From NCBI GenBank assembly GCA_016801845.1, contig CM028921.1:11074775-11138774 (forward strand): DNA of 64,000 bases, given 5' to 3'. Origin of the DNA: Polydactylus sextarius (Eukaryota > Chordata > Actinopteri > Polynemidae). The notes beneath the pieces were generated by a model. That model had not been told where the DNA came from and made no database searches. It saw only the letters and a list, made by a program, of their open reading frames with translations. Position 1 is the first letter of the stretch. Every line of letters starts with the position of its first letter. The position numbers were made by a program, and so were the translations under genes. Positions 11,500 through 24,010 of the stretch are shown here, piece by piece.

Positions 11500-12080
11500 C
11501 TCCAGTAATAATGGGGAATGCCAGGCTCCGAGCTTGGAGCTTTGCATGAGATGAAGCAATATGAGTCGCTCTGCCAGAGTCAAGTTAGTGATACCCCTCT
11601 GGAGGTTTCACCACACAACTCAAACATGATCCATCCCAATAAAGCTGTCACATAGCACATAAAGATATCATTCTCACAGTCTGCTCATCTCTCCGCAGCA
11701 TTTTGTCAGCGACCAGTGACATCTCTCCTTATGATGTATATTGCTGTACATCACGCTCTGCTGGGAAGTTTATTCCCTCCGCTAATGAGTGTATCTGGTT
11801 CCCCCTGAAACTGCAATGAACAAATTAGCGGAGATGATTACGCTGCCTTTTTGCAAACTTATCTGCTAATCTCTTGTTCTCTCAGTTTCATTTACCCTCT
11901 CCCTCTCTGTCTACTCGGTGGGAATACATCATTGTCTCAGCAGCTAGTGTGTCTCACTCTCTTTGAGTGATAAGTAGAACTCCTGAGATGTGCCAAGTGC
12001 TGTTTCCCAGACGTTTACCAAAGGACATCGCAGCACCTCTCTCGCTCTTGTTGCTTTTCATTGTGCTTATTTGCATTCAT
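11500..12080. promoter_or_regulatory. possible conserved non-coding element with inverted TAAT sites
   Basis: About 580 bases free of recognisable repeats, with even composition. It contains a perfect 10-base inverted repeat, CTCCGCTAAT (11777-11786) and ATTAGCGGAG (11824-11833), each arm with a TAAT homeodomain core. Further words include GCTAATGAG, GATTACG and ATTTGCATTCATGATTAG (12069-12086). This texture is common in distal enhancers of developmental genes. Activity and conservation are inference. Confidence 0.3.
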
Positions 12081-13084
12081 GATTAGTCTTGCTCTACTGG
12101 AAGTGTGGCCTCATCCCCGCGGCATGAGTCCAGGCTCTTTGTTGGGCTTCTTATAATAAATGCAAAGCCTTGCTTTCTTGATTGGCTCTATCATTGTCTC
12201 GTTAGCTGCTCTGTGGTTTCCCCAGTTCAGACCAGTAAACAAAGAGGCAGAGGCTGCTGCTCCTCCTCTACAGACTGATACAGATAGATGGGGAAGCAAA
12301 TAGTCTAAGATAGATGAGTGGATATGGTTACACAGATTGTAGTTACAAAATATGAGCTTCCAGTTTGCCAAGGTCTGAGCTGGATGTTGTTGGACATTTT
12401 CCAAACGGTTCTGATAAATCAAATTTGATGCTGTTCAATAAAACCTTATTTTTCGTGACATCTTTTGTGCCGTTGAATAAAAGGAGATTTAGATATTTAA
12501 ATGTTTGTAAAAGACACAATCTGAGAGAAGAAAGAGATACAAAAGAGGATGTGGGTGAGGCAGTTGCTTGGCAGAGGTAGAGGAGAGGGGTGGGTTGTTG
12601 GTGGGGTGGGGTGGGGTTGGGGGGAGCACAGCGGCGGTCCAAGCCCTGTCATTCTCACGAGAGCGCTGCTGGTTTAGATTTGGAAGCCAGGGCATGGTGC
12701 CAGGGGCTCTTTTCACCGGGGATGAGCCACTAATCTGAGTTTGTGTCCCACTGATGGGGCTTCCTGACCATTTGAGGATGTTGTCATCATTGGTTAATGT
12801 TGAACTTGCTCATGGGGGGTCAAAGGAGCCACTGCCAAGCAGCCGCTGCAGGCGGCACAGGGGGAGGAGGGATGAGGGGAGGCTGGTTATACTGTATCCT
12901 AGTGATGTGATGGACAGTTGTGTGGGGTTGCTTTCCATTCCCAAAGACTTCATTCATCTTATACAGACACTTTTCTTCTAATCTTTTGATATTCTAATTT
13001 TATTTAGTCCTCATTGTTGCTCTGTCAATAACTTAAAGAAACATTAACATTTTTGAAAAAAAGTACACTTGTTTGTTTTGTTGA
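12081..13084. other. intergenic, no gene seen
   Basis: Contains a G-rich tract (12587-12625, listed separately) and ordinary AT-rich DNA. The overlapping short frames at 12111-12716 come from low-complexity CCNCC/GGNGG sequence and are not taken as genes. Confidence 0.5.
12587..12625 (+). other. G-rich tract, possible G-quadruplex
   Basis: Runs of GGGG separated by one to seven T-rich bases (GGGGTGGGTTGTTGGTGGGG, then two more GTGGGG blocks and GGGGGG) satisfy the usual four-run G-quadruplex pattern. No gene start is visible nearby. Confidence 0.5.
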
Positions 13085-13285
13085 CAGTAGCTAGTTATCT
13101 TAACATAACTTAACAGCTGGAAACAAGGTGCATCACCTAGCATGACCTGTCAAGACAAAACATATCAACACTTATCAAGCTCACTAATTAACATATTTTA
13201 TCTTATCTATTTAATCTGCACAAGAACTGTGGTATAAACATGACAATTTGTGGTTTTACATAAGGAATGTGTAAGAAGAGTCTTG
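13085..13285 (+). mobile_element. MITE-like repeat, family A, copy 1
   Basis: A degenerate copy of a common teleost short element. It includes AGCTGGAAACA, AGCTCACTAATTAACATATT, TTTAATCTGCACAAGAACTG and ACAATTTGTGGTTTTACA. The last word recurs as GTTTGTGGTTTTAGGG in the copy at 37415-37665. Ends are not defined. Confidence 0.55.
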
Positions 13286-13427
13286 ACGAATGGTTGAGTT
13301 GTCTGAATTGCCTTGAAGTCAAATTAAATTAATTAGCACTATGGTCTAATGCAACACAACTCTGGAGTTAGCATGATTTCCCTGTGTCTGCATGAGTTAT
13401 CTCCTGGTACTTCAGCTTCTAATAAAT

Positions 13428-13600
13428 TCCTAAGACGTGTGAGTTTGGTTAATTGCTGACTCTAAATTGTTGTAGGTGTGACAGTTTGTTTGTCTCTAAA
13501 TATCAGTCCTGTGATAGACTGGCAACCTGTATATGCTGTATCATGCTTTCATAGAAAAACAACAGGGATTGGCTTTGCAGCATCAAATGTAAGTGGTATA
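13428..13600 (+). repeat. non-LTR retrotransposon-type tail, copy 1
   Basis: CTAAGACGTG, TTGGTTAATTGCTGACTCTA, AATTGTTGTAGGTGTGA, GTCTGTCTC-like sequence and GTGATAGACTGGCAACCTGT occur in the order seen in a very common teleost repeat whose full copies end in (GGAT)n. A second copy is at 46225-46376. Here the tail decays after about 13545 into unrelated sequence with the remnant GGGATTGGCT. Confidence 0.6.
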
Positions 13601-16573
13601 TATCATAGATGTACTGTACATAATTTTGCAGTGGGATTCTTGTGCATGAAGTAAAGCTGAACAACCATTAGTCATTTAATAGCAAAATTAAAGTATGTCT
13701 TTGTCTTTGAGCATGTAAGTACTTGTTCTAGTAATAGTAGTATCTCAAGGTAGTGGGAATCCACCAAATCCACCGGGATCCACCAGAAGGAGTTGCAAAA
13801 TATTGGGATAATCAGGATTGACCCTCCTTGACCTGGTGCTTCAACAACCCAACGATCCAGATGCTCTGATATTATCATGAGTTTGCAGATTTTGATAGTA
13901 GTCTGTGACTGTGGTTGAAGAGAACATCATCTTCAACAGCCACTAATCATGTCATCTTGCAGCTGTATTTATCTCAGGTGATGCTCCCACCAGTGGTGAA
14001 TGTGTGGAGGCTTCACTCTTCTATTATTGGTCCATTTGTTTAAACCTCCTCTACATGGAAGTCTGGATATTAGCAAAGACTTTTTATTTATTTGAACAGT
14101 CACAGAGAACCAGGTGGCTGGGGTTTGCCACATCAGGTCAAATCAGATAGTCTGTTAAGTTGTCAGTGAAAAGTGTAATAAACTTTCTCCCAAGCACTTT
14201 CCTGTACTTGTCTAAACAGACTTGGATTCATTTATTGTCTTATGTGGCAAATCCTACAAATCTGGCACTTCAGTAGGTAAAAACAAACAGCAGAACTGTA
14301 TTTTCAACACTGTTTGACCTAAGTCTGCTCCAGAGGAAGAGCGGCTACAGTAGAAGGGCTATAATTACTCTCCTGGTTCCAGCTGAAGGCTTTTTGAAAG
14401 GAACCAGCTCCTACACCACAGGAAAGGTGTCATGGTTTAGCAAGGTGTGGGCACAGCACATTCCGGGCATGGCATGCCAACCCGCGGGTGGAAGCCACCC
14501 TGCTACCGGCCCTCATGCGGCTGGTGAATGGAGGTTGTTGGACGGCAAAAGAGGAGCTTCAGGGACGGGTTCACTTTGAGGTAAACAGAAAGTGTGACTC
14601 ACTGCTAGTCCAGACAAATGCCACCCGAGACCACAGACAGATAAGTCTGCCACACAGTCTGTCAGCTTCAGATGATGTAACAGGAATCAGACCACCACCC
14701 ACCCTCCTCTTCTCCTTTCTCCTGTGTTTGTCATCTTCCTCTCTGCTGACAGCTTGGTATAGGCCAGGTTAGACCAGGCCAGTCGCCACAGAGCTCTCTA
14801 TTCCTTCTTAGTCTCGCTGCCTCTTAGTCACCTCCCAGACTAAACCAGCTGATTCCTGCTTGCCACTGAGATGCTAAAATAGTTGCATTATGTGATTGCC
14901 ATCTGCCCAGCCAGACATGAGCTGTGTTCAATAAATTGTGTTCTTCTTTTCGACATCCCAGACACCCTGCTTTAAGACGCAGATGTGAATTCAGCCTGAT
15001 GTTTGTCACACACCATTGACACCAGAGGCGTGGCTCCCGCGTGGTTCAGAAGAGATTCACATTGCCTACATGCTTCACATTCATCAGTCAGGTAAAGCAG
15101 AGGAATGTGCTCACGGCAGCTTTGGCTCATTGCACCTCAGATATCACACCACCACCATGCCTACCAGAATAAACATTCAGCAGAAAGGGAAAACATGCTG
15201 CTGTAATTCCCATGGGAGAAAGTGAGGGAGGAAAAAGCCTTATTCTGTGGTTGTGGTGGTCGTGCTGACCTCATGGAGGACTTCATGGGATGATCATTGA
15301 AGGAAGAGGCCAGCTTGGTCATTTTATGGCACCTCATCAGTGTGGGTGTATATTGATTTAAATGAATGCATGGACGATTGTTCATTGCCTGCTTACCACC
15401 GGTTATATAGTCTAACTCAACCATTTCGATTTTTTATGGGGGATTTAACTGCAAACTCGGCCCCCGAAAAAAGATTAGACCAAGCTGCTATTACGTGGGA
15501 CCAAACTTTTTATTTGCAAATGTAATCAATTTAACTAACAAGACTCACAAAAGCAACACAACTAGTGAAAAACAGAATCGAATGAGCTGATTCTCAATAA
15601 TCAAACTGCACCATCGTTAAAAGTTTGAAAAGTTTTGAACCAGATGAACCAGCAGCAAATAACTGAGCACTTTATTGGGTTCGCTGCTTTGCGTTTGTGC
15701 CGATGCCACTGTTTTAGCGCCACTGAACAAGATGCAGTGTAATAATTCTGCTCTGAGAAAGATGCACAACTTAAAGAAGTGATAAATAAAAACAAAACAA
15801 AAAAAAAAAAACATCACAACAGCCTGACAGGCCTATTGCCTACAAGGGGATGTGAAAGACTTTAGGAGTAAAAGCATGTGGGAAAAAAAAGACCGATATT
15901 TTCAAAATAAAAGCACTACATAAAGTAGTATTTGTGTGGCAAATAAACATCTTCAGTTGTTTCTTATTCTGCAACATATGGACAAATGCTTCTTAGATTA
16001 AAATGTTAGTGTTAGTCTTTCTCCTTATTCATCAATAAGATATTATATACTACCTCAATATACCTCAATATACTGTTATGTACTATATGACCTGTATGTA
16101 TCTTTGTCACGTTTATTAGATAGTTTTATTAATTATTATTAACTAGTTGTATTGTTTGTTCATGTTATGCTAATCTACATTTTAGATGTTATTAGTGCAT
16201 ATGAATAAAAATAAAAGTATACAGTTCAAAAACTTAACCTTGCATGGTTTTGTCTAGGAGGAGAAGTAGAAATGATAATGATTTAAATCTCACCAGCGTT
16301 TATCCAATAACTTAACTGCACATTTCACATCACACTTCACATTTCCGTTGAAGGGATTATGCCAACAGCTTAGCGATGCAGTGAAAGTGTATGATGGGGA
16401 GCTGGTGGGGGGACTTGAAGCAGTGACAGCTGGCTGTATGTGTGTTACCATTAGCAGCAGTAAGGCCAGTAGGGTGCAGCTCTCAACACCAGCCAGCAGA
16501 GCTGCTGAGAGGGGTCCTGGAATTTACACGCATAATTATCACTCTCTGCCTTATGGCTTTAAGAGGCTCACTG

Positions 16574-16576
<3 letters not shown>
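13601..16576. other. intergenic, no gene recognised
   Basis: Contains a GC-richer island at about 14395-14600 with an open plus-strand frame and a GAG|GTAAAC donor-like site at its end (see findings), an A12 run near 15800 and AT-rich DNA. No protein family is recognised. Confidence 0.4.
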
Positions 16577-16611
<35 letters not shown>

Positions 16612-16676
16612 TGTGAGTGTGAGTGTGAGTGTGAGTGTGTGTGAGAGAGAGAGTCAGTGTGTGTGTGTGTGTGTAG
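16577..16676. repeat. compound (GT)n-(GAGTGT)n microsatellite
   Basis: Pure (GT)16 at 16577-16608 passes into five GAGTGT hexamers, a (GA) stretch and another (GT)n. Such stepwise hexamer expansion inside a dinucleotide array is a typical slippage product. Confidence 0.95.
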
Positions 16677-19600
16677 GACTTATAATGGCATGTGTAATTG
16701 TCTCTGTGTGGTTTTGTGAATAATGTCAGGTTCAGTTATATCAGCATCACTCACCTCGTCTGTAATTCATATTTTGGTTTGAGCTTCCCTCGTGTTTGTT
16801 TTGACAATCCAGCGTGGGAAACACAAACATACAGTGCACTGCTACCTCTCCTGTTTGTGTTTTTCATACCTACATAATTCTCCTTGTATTCTCAAGTATT
16901 GCTTACAGGCACTGTCTTGTGTCACCGCAACACATCATTAATAAAGTTGCTGTGAACAGCTTGTGAGCTGATCTCTTCAGTTGCTGCCTCCAACACTAGG
17001 TGTCAGTGTCGTGTCTAGCTCTCATGGTGCCGGCTGCAGACTTTCCATCCTCCCTTTTTTTATTTTCACTGACTTTGAAATTCTCTCACTGAACGACTCA
17101 TTAAATGACAGAGACAGGATAATAGCTATAGATGCTCAGTTTCAAATTTCACTTTTGCAGATCTTGTTAGGGGAAAAACAGGGTGATGACATGGCACTGT
17201 TATGACTTTTCATTCCACCATATTGAAAGTCCCTCATATAACAAAGAACACACAATAAAGGCTTATATGTGTACTTGGTAATAAAGTGTTTGAAGTTTGG
17301 TGTTTGCTGATTAATTCATCAATTAAGCCTGCACTCTTCTCCCTCTCAAGTTTTATGAAACACTCCATAAAAAGCCAAACACATCTTTAAAACAAAATTC
17401 CTCTATTAAAACTCATTTATAGATTAATACAACTGGTTCACATTCCTTTCAAAGTCCATAAAAGAGAACCACATATCATGGCCTATTTGGTATCGTACTG
17501 TTAAAAGAAGTAAATCATTAAGCAGCAAAGTGCATGACCTGTTGAATGCGCTATTTTTAAATAGGCCATTTAACACAGTGTTTCGTTGAGCAGACGAAGC
17601 GCCGCGACCTCTGCTCCCATGTCCGGCCTCTGTGTGCTGATAAGGCTGATGAGGATTACTCACTCCATTACACCTTCATCTCAGGACACAGAACAGAGGA
17701 TCTGTAGAACATCAGCAACATAATAATGATCTTTGGGTCAACAGCATCCTGCATCAACAAAGGGAATAAAAGCCTGACCCTCCTCATGTGACCACCTTTA
17801 CTTCCTTTCTTGACAGATCTCTTCTTCCTTCACCCACTCTTCCACTCATTATTCTTTCACTCTTGGTTTTGGAATGACTGCACAGTTATTTTAGGCTCAG
17901 TAACTGCTGGTAGCTCAGGTTATGATGATTATGCAGATTACTTCGTACTGGAATACAAGCTATTGTTATTGGAACACAGAAGGAAGGTTGGTGTTTCTGG
18001 TATAGCGAGGCAAAAAAGCTGCGAGCCACTATAGCCATCTCACAGCAATTAAATACAGCAATTTTAATTTGTATATGAAAGATTATTACATTTGCACATT
18101 TGAGCCAAACCGAAGTGGCCTCACTTATCGCTTCCCTTTATTCCCGCATTTCTTTCTCTGCTGCTGCAGCTTTGTTAGCTTCAGTGCTTTAACCAAACCA
18201 CTGTTGGCGTCCTGTGAGGCTGTAGAAGTAAACTGGCAGAGCTTGTGTCCCTCTGGTGCTGGGAATACAGGTGCTTGGATGGAGATGACTTGGTTGTGTC
18301 TTGTTTATTCCATGAAAGTGGGAGGAGGAGGAAAATTGAAATGTATGAAAGCTGAATACTTAATTATTTGTGGTTTAGTTTCTGTCTGTTATTATATGTT
18401 AACCTAAATGAGGAACGACAGGCATGTTCCTACCACCCAGCTGAAGTGAAGTGCCTTCGGGCAAAATAAGACAATCTGATCTGGGTTCAGGTAAGGCCTG
18501 TGTCTTTACAGTCAAAATATGCAGCATAACTGACAGGTCTCCCCCTGAAGTAGACATACCAAAAACCATCAGCTGGAGGAAGGACATGTTGACTCATTGT
18601 AGCTACATGTTGTTGTAGCTCATAACATTTAAATTCAAAGGAAATTAACATTATATATTAAAGGTCATGATTTTCTTTTGAAAATCTCTCCCGAGGGACT
18701 TAATCTGATAAATAATTACAGGTATGGTCACATTTGTAGTAACCTAATTGACTAATTCAAATCTGAGTTTATAAGCTTTTATATTCTCCATGTTGTGTGT
18801 GAGAAATGTTGCAGGTGTCTGATGTTTCAGTCATTGTGAGGTCATGTGGTTGACCCAACGGACCACAGTGATGTGGCAAAGGTGAACAACATCTGCAAAT
18901 AGAGGAGGAAGGAGAAAAGTTCGGTCGAAATGAACCAACATAAACAGCGTTTGTTTTTGTAACATGGTGAAGGTAAAGGTTAATCTCTTATCTGGGAGAA
19001 TCACAAGTATGCGTTCCAAGTTAAAAAGAACGTGGGGATCCATGTGGACTTGGGTGCCTATATGGAGTTGCATGCTTTGCGCGTCATAGAGGAAATTGCA
19101 AGATTATGCCTTAGGCCTGGCCAGTAGTAATTACTGAAGAAGTGGCCTATAATCTGTGGTTCTTCTGTGATGTGTGTGAGTATTACTGTGATTGTGTGGA
19201 GGCCGGGATGGCATTGTTGCACATATTTTTGTAAACTTCTGTAAAGGTTGTTTGCGGCCAGTCATGTGACCCGTACGACACAGTACGCACCTCACACCTC
19301 AGCTTTAAGATGAAGATAGATCAAATATGACGTAAGGACAGAGGGAACTACTACAACAATGTGGTTGATTTCAAAATAAAAACAATGTGCTGATTAAGTG
19401 TAATAAAATATATTGTGAGTATTTTAAAGACCTGATAATGCCTTTTGGGTATGTTTTGTTCTGAAAGATGGAAACTAATCGTTGCAGAAATGACATACAA
19501 TACGGTGATCATCTATCATCTCATGGAAGGTAAATGGGGCATCAACTTTTGAACCACGCAGACTAGTAATTACAAAGTCATCGAAAATAAAATCAAGCTG

Positions 19601-20396
19601 TTCATAAATATCCTGAGGACAGTAAAAGTCCCTTTTTTAAAGTTTCACCTTTGATCTCACAAGATCACTGGCATATGTCTAATTAATCACTAGTTTTTCT
19701 TGGCTCTTTCTTCCTCTTGCTTTCGTCACCTTTCCCCTTGGCACCAATGCCACACGAGGATTAAAGTTTTTCTGAAATTATTAATGAGTATAAAGTCATA
19801 TTTACCAGCCAATCATAATCTTTGTGTCATTAAGGTTTGATAAAAGCCCTTGTTTTTGGAGCGGAGCACCTGCTCTACCTGCCATCAGCTCCTCATGTGC
19901 TGCGTGCAGCTGCTGCCTTGGCTGGCCCATCGCTGGTACAGTTCCAGGCCTTGAAGGTTTTTACCATCAACACTCACTCACAGATACCACATTAAGGTTG
20001 GTGACAAATGACCCCCCAGGTCATGGCAAATCATAACACCACATCACAACACCTCACAGCAGCTCATGACAGCTCACGGCAGTTCAGAACATCTCGTCCC
20101 AGCCAGGACTTTGATGAATGCCAGTCTTATTAACCACAAATGGAAGATGAGTGTTGGATGCATCTGCGTGTGGTGCAATTAGGGATTTCCCAGGTAGAAA
20201 GATAAGGTTATTAGGTCATTCAAAACACAGCTGAGATGACATAGAAATTGATAACTGGATATACTGTTCAGATTGAACTATTCTGAGCTGGAACTCAAAA
20301 CACACATTGTCTCATAAATATATTATCACAAGATATGATACTTAATCCAATGGAAAGCTGTAAAAGTACCTAACACACACCAGATTTTTCCAAATA
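16677..20396. other. intergenic, no gene seen
   Basis: Ordinary AT-rich fish intergenic DNA. Short frames at 17424-17663 (-), 17810-18034 (+), 18069-18407 (+) and 18831-19073 (-) lack recognisable features. No repeat family was identified with confidence. Confidence 0.5.
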
Positions 20397-20425
20397 CTTT
20401 TGTGCCAACTTTGTTGGCACAAAAG
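20397..20425. repeat. perfect 13-base inverted repeat
   Basis: CTTTTGTGCCAAC (20397-20409) and GTTGGCACAAAAG (20413-20425) are exact reverse complements separated by TTT. The stem would have 13 perfect pairs and a three-base loop. It does not lie in a recognised gene or element. Confidence 0.95.
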
Positions 20426-22289
20426 ACAAAAGACAGACCTGAGGCAATGACACGGCAAGAGGTAAGATGGCAGGCACTTACCTGCTTTTTCAAAAAAAAA
20501 AAAAAAAACATTACAGGAAGTCAGGTTTGTATTCACAAGTAATGGAAAATTGTTCAATAACATTTTCCAGCAAATAATCAAAAGAAAATGATAATCATCA
20601 CGTGTTTTCATCCCCCAGCCAACTGGAATTCGACGTCAATACAACATGATAAACAGCTCATGGTACTAATTCTCCAGTGTCTTCAGAAAGTTACAGAAGA
20701 TGAGGATGCACTGAAGCTGTCTATTTAAAAGAGTGCCGGTCAAACCTCAGCTAGAGATAGAAAATCATACAAACAAAACAACAGAAATATGTATATTCAT
20801 GTCATGAAGGAATAAATTAATCAGTCAACTAGATCATATTTTTGTCACTATTTTCTGTTGCTCAATTTGTGAGGTCAGTTGTAACATGCGCTTGGCCGTA
20901 TGTTTTAGCCAAGAGTAAAAAAAAACTTTTTTGTGGCATCTGCTGCAGTTTTAGCTTCTTATCAACACAGTCAGTCACACTCAGTCACAGGAGCAGAGTT
21001 CATTGAGGGAGTTAAGAAATCCTGGCAAAACAATGATGTATTTCTTTTAAAGCAATCATGAAAAGTCATGACAATTAACCTGAACTGTTGATGCAATAGT
21101 CGTGCAATAGAAAATCTTGACCTCTGTCACTGTTTCATTTAACCTTGAACAGGACAAAAGACACAGATTGAAAGGTGTAAAAGGAAATATTGCTTCAGTA
21201 TTATTTTACAGATAAAAATGGCAAAAATCAGTAAATTCTAACAAAAGATAGAAGAAAGCTAAATATAGGCAATCTACAAAAAAAAAAAAAGAGAAAAAAA
21301 CAAAAGAAAACAACCCAAACAGATTTAAAACTTAAAGTTTTACGTCCCCCTGTTTCTTCCATCTCCATTGGTCTCTTCCACTTCCTATGGGCGGGACATA
21401 AAAGGCCAATTCATAAGGTTTCAGGCCTTTTGCCAGAAGGAGCTTAACATGAACAAACAAAGAGTAAAAAGTAAGTATTACTCACAGTACTCACACATTA
21501 AACAACCGTTTGACAAGAGTATTTAATAATTGTGTGCACCCAAATTAGAAACCAACTATCAACATAGAATAAAGTGTGTAATATGAAAACAAAGGACCAT
21601 GTGTCGTGTCAGTATTTGACAAACTGCTAACACTGGTGGACGACAGCTGATGCGGAAAAATTTATACAAATGTATCCCATATGCGGTCACATCAGATTGA
21701 ACAGGCCGAGACCAGACTCCTGCTTTATTAGTAAAATGTAAAATATCTGCGGGTCAGTGGGGTGATTCTGATCAGGAGGAGAAACTGGGCCTTTGAGGTT
21801 CGAAACTCACCAAGAAATCGATTTGAAACTGTTGCATTGGCCTGTAATTCCTGTAATATGGATTTAATCTTGATCTAGATTGCATTCATTCAGTCATGAT
21901 GCCTTTACTGCCTAAAGAACATACTAATGTATGTATGATGGGTTTCATCTGTCTGTTTTTCTTCCATGGTGCCAAATTCAAAATGCTTTTTCATGGTTTG
22001 TTCTATGCAGCTTATCATTTCCATAATTTAAGACATGACAGCAGCCTGTTGAATATATACAATAAATCTTGATTTTGAGAAGTTGATTACATGTTGAATT
22101 TTTGTTTTTTTCCTCTCCTTTTTTACATTTTAAACAATATTAACAACCCTGACACTTCCACTCTTTGGCCTTCTGATCTTTAAATGATGTGAACATTAAA
22201 ACCAAACCTCAAAATCCCGTGGTCTTTACTGACCTATTTAATTTTGTCCATAAACGGTCTAACTGAATTTTAGGTCTGTTGGTTGTTTT
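20426..22289. other. intergenic, no gene seen
   Basis: AT-rich DNA with A17 at 20492-20508 and an A-rich patch at 21279-21310. No open frame above 90 codons and no recognised element. Confidence 0.5.
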
Positions 22290-22351
22290 CTTTTATTGTG
22301 AAGCCCTTTGTGACATCTGCTCCACAGAGGAACTATAAAAATAAACTTCAC
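22290..22351 (+). repeat. LINE/SINE 3'-tail fragment
   Basis: TGTGAAGCCCTTTGTGACAT followed by GAGGAACTATAAAAATAAAC matches the shape of the conserved 3' tail of L2-type teleost retroposons (CTTTGTGA ... GCTATAAAAATAAA). Only the tail is recognisable. Confidence 0.5.
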
Positions 22352-23931
22352 TCACATACTGCTTACACAGTGTGAGTGGTTGGCTTTTCCTCATGCTGTG
22401 CTACTTGTATCCATATTGTTTTTCCTAGTTTGAATGTCATCTACTCGCCAACAAGGTTCATGGCTGGGGCCTTTTTTGATTACTTGTTCGGTGTGGAAAC
22501 AGGATGGTTGTAGTTTGTGTGATGAAGAATAAGAGGGATAACAGAGGATTGAGGAGTGTTTGTCTCATTGAAATGACCCCTGTCTGTCTGTGGCCTGTCC
22601 TGTGCTTCTCTTCCCTTGGTGCGGATTTATGGGTTTGTCTGTTGCTAGGATATGGACGCGTACAGTGGTTCTTCATCACTCTTGAGTGGATGAGATGCTC
22701 TGCCAGAACCTGGTCTGGACTCTGAGCCAAACACTAATGCGAGCTCAAAATGACCTCAGTAACCGTAACCTAACCTGCCAGTCTGAGAAAACACGAGTGT
22801 TCGCCAACGTGCATGCTGCGTGTCAAAGTCAGAGCAGATTGGATCAATAACCTGATCGAATAACAGTCACCAGCGGACGGACTGTGCTGAAAGGTTTGAT
22901 GTGACTACAGACTCCAGCAGTAGACGACTACTACTCCTCTTTTGCTACGCTACCTATCCGCTAACACGCAGGCTAATTACCGCATAATGACTTAATAAGA
23001 GCTGCGGGTTTGACTCAGCAGGAAACAACTGTTCTGTTTTACATCCAGTAGCATGCTCCTACAGCATGACTCACCCCTGCCTGGCCCATTTTTTGGCTCG
23101 GTGCTTGCTGGGAGACAGTGTACAGGCCTGCCCGTCTGACTGACTGCCTGACTGACTGATTGACACCGAGAGGGGCAAAGGAGTGTGTGGTTTGAGAGAA
23201 AAGGTGGAATTAAGGGTGAGATAAAGAACAGTTGTTGTTGAGATCTGAAGGAGCAGGCAGCTGTAAGGTTACTTCAATGTGTTTTCAATCTTTGCTGGAG
23301 ATTTCCAAAGATTTCTGAAGCCAGGTTCAGACTGTAGTACTTTTGGGGCCAATTTATCCCAGATTCAATCAGACAAGAAATCTGGTCCTGGATCCTGGTG
23401 GGTATTGCTGTCAATCCCAGATTTTCTGGTTATGTGAGGAGTTTACAGATCCATTGTTCAACCTTGTCAACTGTCCAGGCTCATTGGGCCCCAATTATAG
23501 TTAAAATTAGGTGTTAAAAGCAGAGTATTATGATGATAATTACACCAGTCCCAAAGCAGCTGATGGCTGGTCCTTGAGGCTAATGTTACTTAGCATATTA
23601 TTGCCAGTTTATTAGCTAACTGTCTGATTGTTTAGTGTTCTGTTTTGCCTTTGTCTCACTGCAATGTTTTAGTAACATGACAGCAAGCTCTCACATCACA
23701 GTCTCTATTGTCTAAACTCATTTGTTTAAAAAAAAAAAACAACAACTTTTTTTCCCCCAGTGAATATGAACATATTTTCATATCAAAGCATACCTGTGCC
23801 ATTTTTTTTTTTTTTTTTTTTTACAAATGTCTCAGAACACGCATGCATTATCAACATACATGCATACATGGTTCTATTTTATATCCAAACTTTATATCCA
23901 AAATAAATGACATATTGTAGAGTCTTGCATT
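22352..23931. other. intergenic, no gene seen
   Basis: Contains short TGACTGACTGCC repeats near 23135-23163, an A12 run near 23730 and T21 at 23802-23822. Frames at 22458-22730 overlap on both strands and are not recognised. Confidence 0.5.
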
Positions 23932-24010
23932 TGTTTCTTCCCTGGCTCATACCCAATACCTTAACCAAGTTTGGTGCAAATCAGTGTGGTACTTTTTGTA
24001 TATTTGACCT
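23932..24010 (+). repeat. teleost interspersed repeat, family B fragment
   Basis: TTCTTCCCTGGCTCATACCC, then TTAACCAAGTTTGGTGCAAAT and a TACTTTTTGTATATT end, correspond to the middle of the repeat seen more fully at 33240-33575 (CCTGGCCCATGCCCC ... CCACCAAGTTTAGTTCAAAT ... CACTTTTTTAATAAT). Confidence 0.5.

Noticed and set aside
16348..16723. Open frames with VCVC and CECE repeats
   Set aside because: These are translations of the compound microsatellite at 16577-16676.
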